Shown: positions 21,152 through 30,423 of the stretch, piece after piece
How positions within the stretch are numbered: the first letter of the stretch is position 1
Layout of the letters: the number at the start of each line of letters is the position of its first letter
Source: Photobacterium iliopiscarium
GTDB lineage: Bacteria; Pseudomonadota; Gammaproteobacteria; Enterobacterales; Vibrionaceae
Length of the DNA: 64,000 nt
Assembly (NCBI RefSeq): GCF_003026395.1
Contig: NZ_PYOO01000002.1
Coordinates: 310,001 to 374,000 of the forward strand
Reading direction: 5' to 3'
Position numbers and translations under genes: made by a program
The notes under the pieces: model-generated
Seen by the model: the letters and a program-made list of their open reading frames with translations, nothing else
Databases searched by the model: none
What the model was told of the DNA's origin: nothing

Positions 21152-21278
21152 CCTAAAATAACATGTTTTTTATTTTTATATTTTTTGAGGAACGGTTTTA
21201 TATTTTTAGATTCAGACGGTATTCAGAGAAAACATATAATAATACTGTTTATATAAAACCCTTGGCAAGGCTAAACCA

Positions 21279-22157
21279 ATGACAGCAAATGCAACTAAGT
21301 ATTTGATTGGAAATCGTTTTATTTTCGATCCAAATGACAATAGCTTAATAGATAAATGTGATAATAATGAATTAACTCGACTAGGTAGCAATGAAAGTCG
21401 AGCTTTAAGTTTGCTCATTGAAGATCCTAGCCTAATAATTACTCGCCAGCGTATTCATGATTATGTATGGCGTGAACAAGGTTTTGAAGTTGATGATTCA
21501 AGCTTAACGCAAGCAATATCGACCTTGCGTAAAGCATTAAAAGACTCAACCAAATCACCCGAGTTTGTTAAAACAGTGCCTAAACGTGGTTATCAAATGA
21601 TTGCCAGTGTGGAAGGCTACGTCTGTCTAAAACAGCAGTTAGAGCCTAAAACTGATGTCGATAAGCCTGCCGTTTTTTCAACGCCACCGGAATTTGAACC
21701 GATTCTGTCTTCGCCACGTAAAGAGTCGCATGTTAATACACCAACAACAGCACATTATTCACGAAATAAAGAGTCGTTAGAGAATAAATCAACATTAATC
21801 TCATGGAAAGGTTGGCTAGCACTTGCTATTGCTTTTATATTACCGATTATTGTTAATCTCAGTATGCCACCAAAATCTGCGGCATTTACCCCTTTATTTG
21901 ATGTTGATGGCATAATGATCTACGCCCCAAAAAATAACGCTGACATTAATCAGTGGCAGGCTCTGATCAAAACGTGTGTTAACAATTACATCAAATATCA
22001 CAATAATCCAGAGGCAAAACCATTCGAAATTATTGTTACTGGCGGTCAAAACAATCAATTGTATTTAAACTATTTGCACAATAGTGAACAACCAACAGAA
22101 AACGTAACGGTACGTTTACTCACGGACGGTAAGGATAATTCGAATTTATGTCGTTAA
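21279..22157 (+). CDS. toxR: Transmembrane transcriptional regulator ToxR
   Basis: Inner-membrane one-component regulator of porins and other envelope genes. The N-terminal OmpR-type winged helix (about 8-112) contains WREQGFEVDDSSLTQAISTL and KTVPKRGYQMIA, nearly identical to Vibrio ToxR. A variable linker (115-170) and one transmembrane helix (about 176-194) lead to a periplasmic domain. Two periplasmic cysteines, Cys233 and Cys291, match the disulfide pair of V. cholerae ToxR. Length is 292 aa. Its stop overlaps the toxS start by 10 bp, so the pair is translationally coupled. The porin at 28.9 kb is a plausible target. Confidence 0.95.
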   Translation: MTANATKYLIGNRFIFDPNDNSLIDKCDNNELTRLGSNESRALSLLIEDPSLIITRQRIHDYVWREQGFEVDDSSLTQAISTLRKALKDSTKSPEFVKTVPKRGYQMIASVEGYVCLKQQLEPKTDVDKPAVFSTPPEFEPILSSPRKESHVNTPTTAHYSRNKESLENKSTLISWKGWLALAIAFILPIIVNLSMPPKSAAFTPLFDVDGIMIYAPKNNADINQWQALIKTCVNNYIKYHNNPEAKPFEIIVTGGQNNQLYLNYLHNSEQPTENVTVRLLTDGKDNSNLCR

Positions 22158-22696
22158 CGGCCTCTAACCCAATAACACGTCAATTACACCGATACTGGCC
22201 ATTTTTGATATTGATTAGTTCTATAATTTTATGCTTATGGGTTTATTTTTCAACGGACTACAAGCAACAACAATTATTGATGTCACGCGAATGGCAAAGT
22301 ACCACCATCAGTAAAATAGAATCGTTACCACAATATTCACTGCAAAAGCTACGAAAGGTAAAACAAAGCAGTAATATGGTATTTTTACCCAATCACACTT
22401 ATTCACGGATCACACTCCTTGAACTATACAGTGATAATTCGCAGCCACTCGCCATTCATATTTCTGAATCAGGTCGGTGGGATGTCAGCGGAGGTTATTT
22501 ACTGACTGAACCATTAGAGTTTAAAGACATCACCTCGGGGTTAAACCATGATTTTGATAGTAACCAACTCAATATTATTAGAGATATGTTTAGGATGAAT
22601 GCGCAAGAAAGTCGCCGTATTGACATTATTAATGAAAATACCTTATTGCTTACTAGCCTCACTCATGGTTCAAAAGTGTTGTTTTCAACTAAATAA
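22148..22696 (+). CDS. toxS: ToxS, periplasmic partner of ToxR
   Basis: Stabilises ToxR through its periplasmic domain. The 182-aa protein has a short cytoplasmic start, one membrane anchor (about 18-35, FLILISSIILCLWVYF) and a periplasmic domain with GRWDVSGGYLL and MNAQESRRID, typical of ToxS. It overlaps the 3' end of toxR and is followed by a strong terminator. Confidence 0.93.
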   Translation: MSLTASNPITRQLHRYWPFLILISSIILCLWVYFSTDYKQQQLLMSREWQSTTISKIESLPQYSLQKLRKVKQSSNMVFLPNHTYSRITLLELYSDNSQPLAIHISESGRWDVSGGYLLTEPLEFKDITSGLNHDFDSNQLNIIRDMFRMNAQESRRIDIINENTLLLTSLTHGSKVLFSTK

Positions 22697-22735
22697 TACG
22701 ATGAATAAATAAGACATTATTAAATCATCACCCAT

Positions 22736-22768
22736 AAAAAAACCGCGCTCAAAAAGCGCGGTTTTTTT
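22736..22768. terminator. Bidirectional terminator between toxS and recR
   Basis: AAAAAAACCGCGCT / AGCGCGGTTTTTTT stem-loop, T-rich on both sides. Confidence 0.92.
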
Positions 22769-22784
22769 GCAATAATAACGAGCG

Positions 22785-23384
22785 TTACAATCGCTGCCGT
22801 CCAGCAATAGAATGTGATAGCGTAGTGCCATCAACCAATTCTAATTCACCGCCGACAGGTACACCGTGAGCAATTCTACTCGCGGGCACATCATATTCAT
22901 GACAAAGTTCAGCAATATAATGAGCCGTTGCTTCGCCTTCAACCGTTGGGTTAGTGGCGAGTATTAGTTCATTAATCGCTTCTTGTTGCAAACGAAACTC
23001 TAGCGTATCAAGCCCAATATCAGCGGGACCAATACCATCAAGTGGTGATAAATGGCCCATTAAAACGAAGTAACGTCCAGAAAATTGGCCGGTTGCTTCT
23101 ACTGCTACAATATCTGCCGGACTTTCGACCACACAAATAATACCGTTCTCTTTACGCCGAGGATTATCACAAATTGCACAAACATCGTCTTCGGTAAATG
23201 TACGACAATCACGACAATGACCAATTTCAGTCATGGCTTGATTTAACGCATCAGCCAGCTGTAAGCCACCTTGACGATTTCGTTGTAGCAAATTAAAAGC
23301 CATTCGTTGTGCTGACTTAGGACCGACCCCAGGCAAACAACGTAAGGCTTCCATCAAATGCTCCAGTAAGTGACTGGTTCGCAT
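22785..23384 (-). CDS. recR: Recombination protein RecR
   Basis: Part of the RecFOR mediator that loads RecA at gaps. The 199-aa protein has the helix-hairpin-helix [14 protein letters not shown] (17-30), a four-cysteine zinc finger (CRDC...CAIC, about 57-72) and a Toprim domain beginning [11 protein letters not shown]. It is the last gene of dnaX-ybaB-recR, with only 3 bp between ybaB and recR. Confidence 0.97.
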   Translation of the reverse strand: MRTSHLLEHLMEALRCLPGVGPKSAQRMAFNLLQRNRQGGLQLADALNQAMTEIGHCRDCRTFTEDDVCAICDNPRRKENGIICVVESPADIVAVEATGQFSGRYFVLMGHLSPLDGIGPADIGLDTLEFRLQQEAINELILATNPTVEGEATAHYIAELCHEYDVPASRIAHGVPVGGELELVDGTTLSHSIAGRQRL

Positions 23385-23387
23385 TGA

Positions 23388-23717
23388 TTAAAACGGTAGC
23401 TTAAAGCCAGCAGGTAAATTCATACCGCCGGTAACACCCGCCATTTTCTCTTTTTGTGTTTCATCGATACGACGCGCTGCATCATTAAATGCCGCAGCAA
23501 TCAAATCTTCAAGCATGTCTTTGTCATCTTCCATTAAGCTTTCGTCAATCTCAACACGACGTACACTATGGCTACCCGTAATCGTTACTTTAACAAGGCC
23601 AGCACCAGATTCACCAGTAACTTCCATGTTTGCAACTTCTTCTTGCATCTTTTGCATGCGCTCTTGCATTTGCTGCGCTTGCTTCATCATGTTGCCCATA
23701 CCACCTTTACCAAACAT
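23388..23717 (-). CDS. ybaB: Nucleoid-associated protein YbaB/EbfC
   Basis: A small dimeric DNA-binding protein of the YbaB/EbfC family, 109 aa, with the Met/Gln-rich start [18 protein letters not shown]. It is conserved between dnaX and recR in most gamma-proteobacteria and probably cotranscribed with both. Its precise cellular role is unsettled. Confidence 0.95.
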   Translation of the reverse strand: MFGKGGMGNMMKQAQQMQERMQKMQEEVANMEVTGESGAGLVKVTITGSHSVRRVEIDESLMEDDKDMLEDLIAAAFNDAARRIDETQKEKMAGVTGGMNLPAGFKLPF

Positions 23718-23753
23718 AACTCTTCTCTCTCTATCGGGTCTGGTTGAAAATTT

Positions 23754-25916
23754 TTAAACGGGCCTAATACTTTCTTCATCCAGTTGTGCAGCAAAACGCT
23801 GACAAATGAAATTCACATTAGGATCGTTTGCTAAACTATCTCGTGCTTGTAATAATTTTTGTTGGTACAAATTTTCGCGTAATTCAAGCGGCGTCTGCCC
23901 TTGTTCGCCCAACACAATCGATAATTGTATTGGTGTTTGTAGCACATCATTTAAAGCACTATTTAATTGTGCAGTCGCGCGTTCAGCCTGTAAATGTTTC
24001 TGGGATGAACGTAAATATAATGTAATGTGATCATCAACGCGCTCAAAGGCTGAATTCAATGCTAATTGCTGAATTAATTTTGGCACATCAAGCTGAGTCA
24101 CTAATTGAGACCAACTATCCTGATTTGCAGCTTCATTGACAAGTAATTTCGCCATCTCTGGCGTTTTTTCATGCTCTAAAGCGCGCTTCAATACTCGCGG
24201 CGTCAGTTCCTGCTTAACCTCGACGTTTAACTCGGGTTTTGCCATCGGCTTCCAACGATATTCATCATCTTCAGTCACATTATCAACCGCTGTCGACGCC
24301 GGCATCGCGTTGTGTTTCATTGATGGCATTGCCGTTTGCTTATTCGCAATCCGATCCATCACTGAAGTGGCGACTTTTTTAGCTGGCGCCGTCAGGGGCT
24401 TTTTTAGCGATGTCGCTGCTGTTTGCCCTTCTTGACCCCGTTTGGTTTGACTACGGAGCTGATTACGCGCAGCTAATAACCCAGAAGCCGCAGATGGTCG
24501 AGCGGGAGCAGCCTCTGTTGGTGGTTGCATAGCCGGTTGCGACGGCTGCTGTACTTGTGGCGATGGCTGCTGTACTTGTTGCTGTACTAATGGCGGTTGC
24601 TGCTGTACAGATGGCGCAACAGGCACTGAAGCCGTAACAACTGGCGCTATCGGCTGAGATTCAGAAACAGGCATCACAGCGGGTTGAACATTATGGGTTA
24701 CAGGCGTTTGCATTTGTGCTTTTAATGCTTGTACGCGTGATACACCATTGCTAGCGGTAGGTGTTGGTGCTGCTAATGGCGCAGGTTGACTACTGGGCAC
24801 CACAATCGTCTGAGGTGTAATACTGCCACCACTGACAGGACGGAAAGCCAACATACGCAATAACACCATTTCTAAGCCTGTACGGCCATCAGGTGCAAAC
24901 GACAGATCTTGACGTCCTTGTAAGCAAATTTGATAACACAATTGTACATCTTGTGGTGTCATCAATTGGCTAAGTAGATTAATTCGCTCAGCATCAGGTA
25001 AGCTCTCATCTAAACTTGCAGGTAATGCTTGGAACATTGCCACTCGATGTAACTGTGCGGATAATTCTCGTAATAAACTGTCCCACTCAATGCCAATCGA
25101 AGCTAATTGCTGCAAACTTGCCATTGCCGTATTAGCATCAGCCGTTGCTACCGCTTCCAGTAATACCAACGCTTGATCGGTATCTAATGTACCTAACATT
25201 AGCGCAACAGTTTCAGCACTTACATTACCGTTACCCAATGCAATCGCTTGATCGGTTAAACTTAATGCATCGCGCATACTGCCTTCAGCTGCACGCGCTA
25301 ATAGTGCCAATGCTCGCGCTTCATACTCAACTTTTTCTTCCGTTAGAACTTTATCAAGTTGGGCATGAATTTGTTGGTGATCAAGGTGTTTCAAATGAAA
25401 CTGTAAACAACGCGATAAAATTGTTACGGGTAATTTTTGTGGATCAGTGGTCGCCAAAATAAATTTTACATATTCTGGCGGTTCTTCTAATGTTTTTAAT
25501 AATGCATTAAAGCTATGACGCGAAAGCATGTGTACTTCGTCTATCAGATAAACTTTAAAGCGCCCACGGGCTGGCTTATATTGCACGTTATCCAATAATT
25601 CACGCGTATCTTCAACTTTAGTGCGTGATGCAGCATCAATTTCTAGCAGATCAACAAACCGTCCTTCATCGATTTCACGACAGGTTGTACATTTACCACA
25701 AGGCGTTGATGTGATGCCTTGCTCACAATTTAACCCTTTCGCAAAAATACGTGCAATCGTCGTTTTACCTACACCACGTGTACCGCTAAAAAGATAAGCA
25801 TGGTGAAGCCGATTTTGCTCTAAGGCATTACCTAATGCAGTTAATACATGTGATTGTCCAACCACATCTGCAAACTGATAGGGACGCCATTTTCGGGCCA
25901 GAACCTGATAACTCAT
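23754..25916 (-). CDS. dnaX: DNA polymerase III subunit tau (and probably gamma)
   Basis: Clamp-loader ATPase and replisome organiser. The AAA+ domain has Walker A SGTRGVGKT (44-52), four zinc cysteines (Cys64, 73, 76, 79) and DEVHMLS. A long Gln/Pro-rich linker (about 375-500) precedes the tau-specific C-terminal domains; total 720 aa. At codons 504-506 the mRNA contains the slippery heptamer A AAA AAG in the same register as in E. coli dnaX. A -1 slip there would add six residues and stop, giving a 512-aa gamma form. It heads dnaX-ybaB-recR. Confidence 0.97.
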   Translation of the reverse strand: MSYQVLARKWRPYQFADVVGQSHVLTALGNALEQNRLHHAYLFSGTRGVGKTTIARIFAKGLNCEQGITSTPCGKCTTCREIDEGRFVDLLEIDAASRTKVEDTRELLDNVQYKPARGRFKVYLIDEVHMLSRHSFNALLKTLEEPPEYVKFILATTDPQKLPVTILSRCLQFHLKHLDHQQIHAQLDKVLTEEKVEYEARALALLARAAEGSMRDALSLTDQAIALGNGNVSAETVALMLGTLDTDQALVLLEAVATADANTAMASLQQLASIGIEWDSLLRELSAQLHRVAMFQALPASLDESLPDAERINLLSQLMTPQDVQLCYQICLQGRQDLSFAPDGRTGLEMVLLRMLAFRPVSGGSITPQTIVVPSSQPAPLAAPTPTASNGVSRVQALKAQMQTPVTHNVQPAVMPVSESQPIAPVVTASVPVAPSVQQQPPLVQQQVQQPSPQVQQPSQPAMQPPTEAAPARPSAASGLLAARNQLRSQTKRGQEGQTAATSLKKPLTAPAKKVATSVMDRIANKQTAMPSMKHNAMPASTAVDNVTEDDEYRWKPMAKPELNVEVKQELTPRVLKRALEHEKTPEMAKLLVNEAANQDSWSQLVTQLDVPKLIQQLALNSAFERVDDHITLYLRSSQKHLQAERATAQLNSALNDVLQTPIQLSIVLGEQGQTPLELRENLYQQKLLQARDSLANDPNVNFICQRFAAQLDEESIRPV
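24399..24405 (-). promoter_or_regulatory. Candidate -1 ribosomal frameshift site in dnaX
   Basis: The heptamer AAAAAAG is read as CTA AAA AAG in the zero frame. After a -1 slip the reading is GCC CCT GAC GGC GCC AGC TAA, so termination comes after six codons (stop at 24381-24379). An AAGGG purine stretch lies about 20 nt upstream, farther than the E. coli stimulator. Downstream pairing is possible but weak by eye. Confidence 0.6.
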
Positions 25917-26199
25917 TTATAAATAACCTTAATCAATCTGGACTGCATCTGGTGTAACGAAACTCGCCACTCTTTCTTTTATTCTCGCCATCATAACGGT
26001 AATGATAATAACCGATATCAACCATTATAAAACAAAGAAAATAAACGAAATAGTAATGAGAGATGTAAAACATTGACCTCTGTATCAATGCTAGCATAGT
26101 GCAGTTTAGTGAGCGAGAGGGCGCTAGAGTAAGCGCCCAATGATTAGCCAACTATCACCTTAATACAACAGATAATAAGGCAGTGGTACTAATTACATC

Positions 26200-26748
26200 T
26201 TAGTGACCAGGGAAATCACAAATAGAATAAACGTTAAGCCCCAACCCTTGTAGGCGTGCTTCGCCACCGATATCAGGTAAATTAATAACGAATGCAGCAT
26301 CTTTAACATCACCGCCTAAACGACGCACTAAATTAGTGGTTGCTTCAATCGTGCCACCTGTCGCCAATAAATCATCGACCAATAACACTTTATCGCCAGC
26401 AACAATGGCATCTTTATGAATTTCTAACGTATCTTTGCCATACTCAAGTTCATAACTTTCAGCAATCACTTCACGTGGTAATTTACCTGGTTTACGTACA
26501 GGTACAAATGCCACGCCTAATGCTAATGCTAAAGGTGCACCAAATAAGAAACCACGAGCTTCAGTACCAATAACTTTAGTAATACCTTGATCTTGATACT
26601 TTTCAGTCAAAATAGCGATCGTAGCACGATATGCTTCAGGCACTTCCATTAGGCTTGTTACGTCACGAAAAAGAATACCTGGTTTAGGATAATCTTGAAT
26701 TGATTTAATGCTATTGGTAATTAAATTTAATGTTTCTTGATTCATCAT
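26200..26748 (-). CDS. apt: Adenine phosphoribosyltransferase
   Basis: Salvages adenine to AMP using PRPP. The 182-aa protein contains [20 protein letters not shown], the family N-terminus, and the PRPP-binding loop [13 protein letters not shown] (about 125-137). The start could be either of two consecutive ATGs (26748 or 26745); GGAAAGA precedes them. It lies upstream of dnaX on the same strand, with a gap of about 280 bp. Confidence 0.97.
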   Translation of the reverse strand: MMNQETLNLITNSIKSIQDYPKPGILFRDVTSLMEVPEAYRATIAILTEKYQDQGITKVIGTEARGFLFGAPLALALGVAFVPVRKPGKLPREVIAESYELEYGKDTLEIHKDAIVAGDKVLLVDDLLATGGTIEATTNLVRRLGGDVKDAAFVINLPDIGGEARLQGLGLNVYSICDFPGH

Positions 26749-26869
26749 TCTTTCCGTACTTACTCTGACGGCAAACAGAGTAATCTTAAGTTAAAGCCTG
26801 CCAATGCAGACAAAGCATAAAAATAGAGCCGTTAATAACAGCTGTATTTTTATGTGACAATTGGGCATT

Positions 26870-27304
26870 TTATGGGTTTTCGTCGAGTTCGGCAACTGAC
26901 ACAGAATCAGGTTGAATATCAACAATCGGTAAACGGTTAAAACAGTATAATAAAACCACTAACCCAACCAACAGCATTAACTTATGCCACCACAATGGCA
27001 CCATCAAAATTGAAAAGCTAAAACTGAGCACTATCATTATTAATCCACGTCGTTTTACCCTTGACGTAACAGCACCATGTTGGTGCCAATTAACTAAAAT
27101 AGGCCCTAATTGTGGATGTTGATGCAACCTTTGGTTTAACTTAGGCGATCCTCTCATAAAACAGGCACTGGCTAATAACAAAAACGGGGTTGTTGGTAAT
27201 AAGGGTAAAAAAATACCCATCACGCCTAAGGCAACAGCTATCCAACCCATCGCCACCAAAATATAGCGCGCCACTCGGTTATTTATTTTTGTTCCTTCAT
27301 TCAA
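26870..27304 (-). CDS. ybaN: YbaN-family (DUF454) inner-membrane protein
   Basis: A 144-aa membrane protein with the DUF454 core GIFLPLLPTTPFLLLASACF and three or four hydrophobic helices. The molecular function of the family is unknown. It lies upstream of apt on the same strand, as in E. coli. The C-terminus is polar and rich in Asp and Glu. Confidence 0.9.
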   Translation of the reverse strand: MNEGTKINNRVARYILVAMGWIAVALGVMGIFLPLLPTTPFLLLASACFMRGSPKLNQRLHQHPQLGPILVNWHQHGAVTSRVKRRGLIMIVLSFSFSILMVPLWWHKLMLLVGLVVLLYCFNRLPIVDIQPDSVSVAELDENP

Positions 27305-27626
27305 GCTTTATTACCTCAATCAACAAATTTAACAACCTTACACTCTCTATATTAAGCGACGTGTCGCGTGTGACAACAATTAGTTTAAATTGTTAATATA
27401 CATCCTCACCTATTGATATAGATTATATTATGTTAGAAATTAACCAATATTTATTAAATTCGTTTAAAGAATTGATTCAAATCACAACGGCATACTGAAT
27501 CTAGATTAGACTGAGAAAACTCAGAGGTACTGCATTAGATTTTTATTTAGCCGCAGTATAACAACACTCAATCAAAGCATAGCTAATACTATTAAATCAC
27601 TTGCTTTCCTATTGAATATCATCACT
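27305..27626. other. Divergent promoter region between ybaN and the DksA-like gene
   Basis: About 320 bp of AT-rich DNA with only trivial ORFs (for example 22 codons at 27430). A short CTGAG-AAAA-CTCAG palindrome lies near 27510. Otherwise nothing recognised. Confidence 0.4.
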
Positions 27627-27989
27627 ATGGCTATCACCGATATGAATTATAAAAATTTTCAGTATCCGCTAGAAACTGAATACTTATCTCTAGCTGAACA
27701 ATTAAAAAATGAAATGTTAATCAATCATTTAAATAATAATGCCAACACAATAGATAATACCGATCTGAATGATCTCATCGTAATGGCTAAATCGTCTTTT
27801 ATTCCTAATCTTTTTGATATGGCAATACGATTAGAAAAAGTAGATGCAGCAGTATGCTCATTTAAATTAGGAATGTATGGCTTATGTGCTGATTGCGAAG
27901 AAGAGATTGAATATAGCGATCTTGAACAAGATCCAGCTCAGGCTCGATGCAAATCATGCCGAGAGCATAGTCGTTACCACCACGATTAA
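27627..27989 (+). CDS. DksA/TraR-type C4 zinc-finger protein
   Basis: A small protein with a C-terminal Cys4 zinc finger, C-X2-C-X17-C-X2-C (CADCEEEIEYSDLEQDPAQA then CKSC), typical of DksA/TraR proteins that act in the RNA polymerase secondary channel or have lost that activity. The helical N-terminal half is short. The frame is open from a TTG at 27612; I prefer the ATG at 27627 (120 aa), though ATG at 27642 is possible and none has a strong Shine-Dalgarno. It is not housekeeping DksA, which is longer. The exact role is unknown. Confidence 0.75.
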   Translation: MAITDMNYKNFQYPLETEYLSLAEQLKNEMLINHLNNNANTIDNTDLNDLIVMAKSSFIPNLFDMAIRLEKVDAAVCSFKLGMYGLCADCEEEIEYSDLEQDPAQARCKSCREHSRYHHD

Positions 27990-28025
27990 CTCTCGCGAAT
28001 TAGTATATTTCAAATATTAATAAAT

Positions 28026-28052
28026 AAAAGGCAACGTTAGTTGCCTTTTACT
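28026..28052. terminator. Terminator between the DksA-like gene and the YccT-like gene
   Basis: Perfect 10-bp stem AAAAGGCAAC / GTTGCCTTTT with a GTTA loop, usable from both sides. Confidence 0.8.
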
Positions 28053-28102
28053 TTTTAAATACAAAACAATCACATCGCCATACGGTTATTTATGCATAGC
28101 GA

Positions 28103-28744
28103 CTAATTGAAATCTTTTTCTGCCATCCAAATTTTAAACGCTTTTTTATCTTCCTTTGATGCTTTGGTATACCACATTTTAAGTTGTGTTAACGCATCAC
28201 CTGTGATTTCAACTTTGCCTGTTTTATTATCAACATTAACCGCAACTTGTTGTAAATCAATGGCATTACCTTTTTCAACAACAATACCATTAGCACTATT
28301 GTAAGCGGTCACTAACGCTTCAATATCACTATAAGCAGCAAACCCATCCCCTTGTAACTCAACGCCAACCAATGGCTTTACCGCACCGTTATCAAGTGCT
28401 AATTGCCATGTCGCACCACGTTCAAAAAAGGCTATCGCTTGTGATTCAGTGGTTAAACGTGGCAGAGTAATTTCAGCATCCGCATTGGCTAAATCAATCT
28501 CAAATAAATAAGGACGAGTGGTATAAATTGTAGATTTAGAACCACGCTTAACATCCCCATTAAAACGGACAACCACTTGGTGTTGACCCGTCGATAATTC
28601 AACCTTATCCACACTGCTCCAACCTTGGCTTATAACCTCTTTACCATCAACTGCCAATAACTGTATGTTATCGGCGACAGCTAGTGTTGCTGCTTGTGTC
28701 GTTACAGAAAACAATGCCACTAATAGCCATAATTTGTTTTTCAT
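28103..28744 (-). CDS. YccT-like periplasmic protein (DUF2057, UPF0319)
   Basis: A secreted 213-aa protein. The signal peptide [19 protein letters not shown] probably ends at residues 18-19. The mature protein shows the DUF2057 pattern: [15 protein letters not shown] start, [17 protein letters not shown] and a closing charged helix. The E. coli member YccT (CsgI) affects curli assembly; whether this protein does so is not known. It appears to be a single gene. Confidence 0.82.
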   Translation of the reverse strand: MKNKLWLLVALFSVTTQAATLAVADNIQLLAVDGKEVISQGWSSVDKVELSTGQHQVVVRFNGDVKRGSKSTIYTTRPYLFEIDLANADAEITLPRLTTESQAIAFFERGATWQLALDNGAVKPLVGVELQGDGFAAYSDIEALVTAYNSANGIVVEKGNAIDLQQVAVNVDNKTGKVEITGDALTQLKMWYTKASKEDKKAFKIWMAEKDFN

Positions 28745-28850
28745 TATTGATCCTTACTCTCTGTTTTATTAGCTGATCATTGTTATCACTACTGTAAGTT
28801 ATCAGCGCGATAACAATAACCATCAGCTGTTAAGCAAAATGTAAATTAGC

Positions 28851-28876
28851 AAAAAGCCGCCAAGAAGGCGGCTTCA
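28851..28876 (-). terminator. Terminator after the porin gene
   Basis: AAGCCGCC / GGCGGCTT stem, with TTTTT following on the reverse strand. Confidence 0.88.
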
Positions 28877-28899
28877 TCTATCATTACATCACAGCCAAA

Positions 28900-29889
28900 T
28901 TAGAATTTAACTTCTAGGCCTGCAACGTAACCGAAATCTTCTAGTTCATCTTTCTTATCGTCAGAGTAACCAAGTTCAACATATGCACGTACATTGCTGT
29001 GCAGTTGTTGAGTTACGTTTGCGTACACATTGTTAATTACGTTACCGTTATCAACTTTATCTTCGCCACGAACATAGCCCAGTGCCAATGTTGTTTTGTC
29101 GATAGTGTAAGAACCGTTGATTTCGTATAGATCAATGTTCTTTTGCGTTACTTTAGTATCAGCAGCTTGGTACTTAACTTGACCAAACGATGCTGCTAGG
29201 TTAATTGCACCCATTGCGTATTCAGCTTCAAGGTTGTAACCGCTGATATCTTCACCCGCTTTACCAGGAATGATGATCGGATTACCGTTAGCATCTGAGC
29301 CGCTATCAACTAAGCCTTTAAGGCCAATGCGCTTACCGTCGTAACCGTATACACGAACATCTAGACCGCCAGTACGGAAGCCAACACGGCCATCGGTAAT
29401 TGTAGTGCTGTGGTCAGTGTCCATTTCATGAGAAACCGCAGTGTAGAAAGTACCGTTATCGTAAACATACTTAGCAACACGGTCGCCTTCAGTTTGTGCG
29501 AAATCAATTTGACCCGCACCTAACTCGTAATCTTTACCAATACCTGAATCATCCGAAATTAAAAGTTGACGACCAATAGTTATTGTTCCGAATTCACCAG
29601 AGAAACCAGTCCATAGCTCATAGTTCTGTAAATCACGATCTTCATATTTGAACGCAGTACCAGAAACAACATTCAGGTTATCAGAAACAGCAACAGTTGC
29701 ATGAAGAACTAAATCACCATCATCAATACGAATAGTTGAATCGCCATGTTTTTCAAAACCATCATAAAGTTGCACTTCAGCTACACCAGAAAGATCAACT
29801 TTAACGCCATTTGCATCGTAAAGGTTGATGCCAGCATTTGCAGAACCCGCCGCAGTTAGAACTGCTAGCGCTAATAGAGTTTTTTTCAT
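28900..29889 (-). CDS. Gram-negative trimeric porin
   Basis: Outer-membrane diffusion channel. From the chosen ATG the protein is 329 aa with the signal peptide MKKTLLALAVLTAAGSANAG. The mature part starts INLYDANGVKVDLSG, has alternating aromatic strands and ends YVAGLEVKF with the terminal Phe needed for barrel assembly. The frame is open 44 codons further upstream but lacks a leader there, so I start at 29889. It resembles OmpU/OmpL-type porins of Vibrio and Photobacterium; ToxR control is likely from family precedent, not shown here. Confidence 0.9.
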   Translation of the reverse strand: MKKTLLALAVLTAAGSANAGINLYDANGVKVDLSGVAEVQLYDGFEKHGDSTIRIDDGDLVLHATVAVSDNLNVVSGTAFKYEDRDLQNYELWTGFSGEFGTITIGRQLLISDDSGIGKDYELGAGQIDFAQTEGDRVAKYVYDNGTFYTAVSHEMDTDHSTTITDGRVGFRTGGLDVRVYGYDGKRIGLKGLVDSGSDANGNPIIIPGKAGEDISGYNLEAEYAMGAINLAASFGQVKYQAADTKVTQKNIDLYEINGSYTIDKTTLALGYVRGEDKVDNGNVINNVYANVTQQLHSNVRAYVELGYSDDKKDELEDFGYVAGLEVKF

Positions 29890-30423
29890 GATATGTCCAC
29901 TGCCTTTCTTATTGTTGTAAATCTCAATCCTGAGATTCCCTGTCCTTATATTCCCCTGCTCTGTACACATTTTAAAAAACAAAACGCTAAAACATGCATG
30001 GGAGTAATTTATGGCCCACATCCTGCCAGAAGTTCAATATTTTTGTCAAATAACCTAAATTAAACATAAAAAAACATAAAACACATCACAAAAACAAATA
30101 GTTACACTGATATCAGGAGATATTAATCACAACAAAATAAGCAAAAATATGCAATTAACATTAATTTAATAAATGTTAATAAGTGTATATTGCATAACTA
30201 ATCCACTGCAAATAACTTAGAATAAAGAATAAACCACTATTTATCTTTCACTTTACTAGTCGTTTAATTTGCATACACACAGAGCATATAAAGCAAATGT
30301 AACTTAAATATAAAATCGTGAGCAATCCCACACTTTAAAATATAAATCGCGTGATTTTTGTTACCGCTCACATTTAGTGCTTCATGCTATAATGTGTTTC
30401 CCGGTCCTTATGAAGTTTCAACC
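29890..30423. other. Long divergent promoter region between porin and dinG
   Basis: About 530 bp, very AT-rich, with many A/T tracts. Such tracts suit ToxR or H-NS binding upstream of porin genes. No ORF, hairpin or named operator that I can support. Confidence 0.45.

Noticed and set aside
25933..26151. 72-codon frame between dnaX and apt
   Set aside because: No ribosome binding site or recognisable sequence. The GGGCGCT/AGCGCCC hairpin here (26119-26138) lacks a T-run, so I do not call it a terminator.
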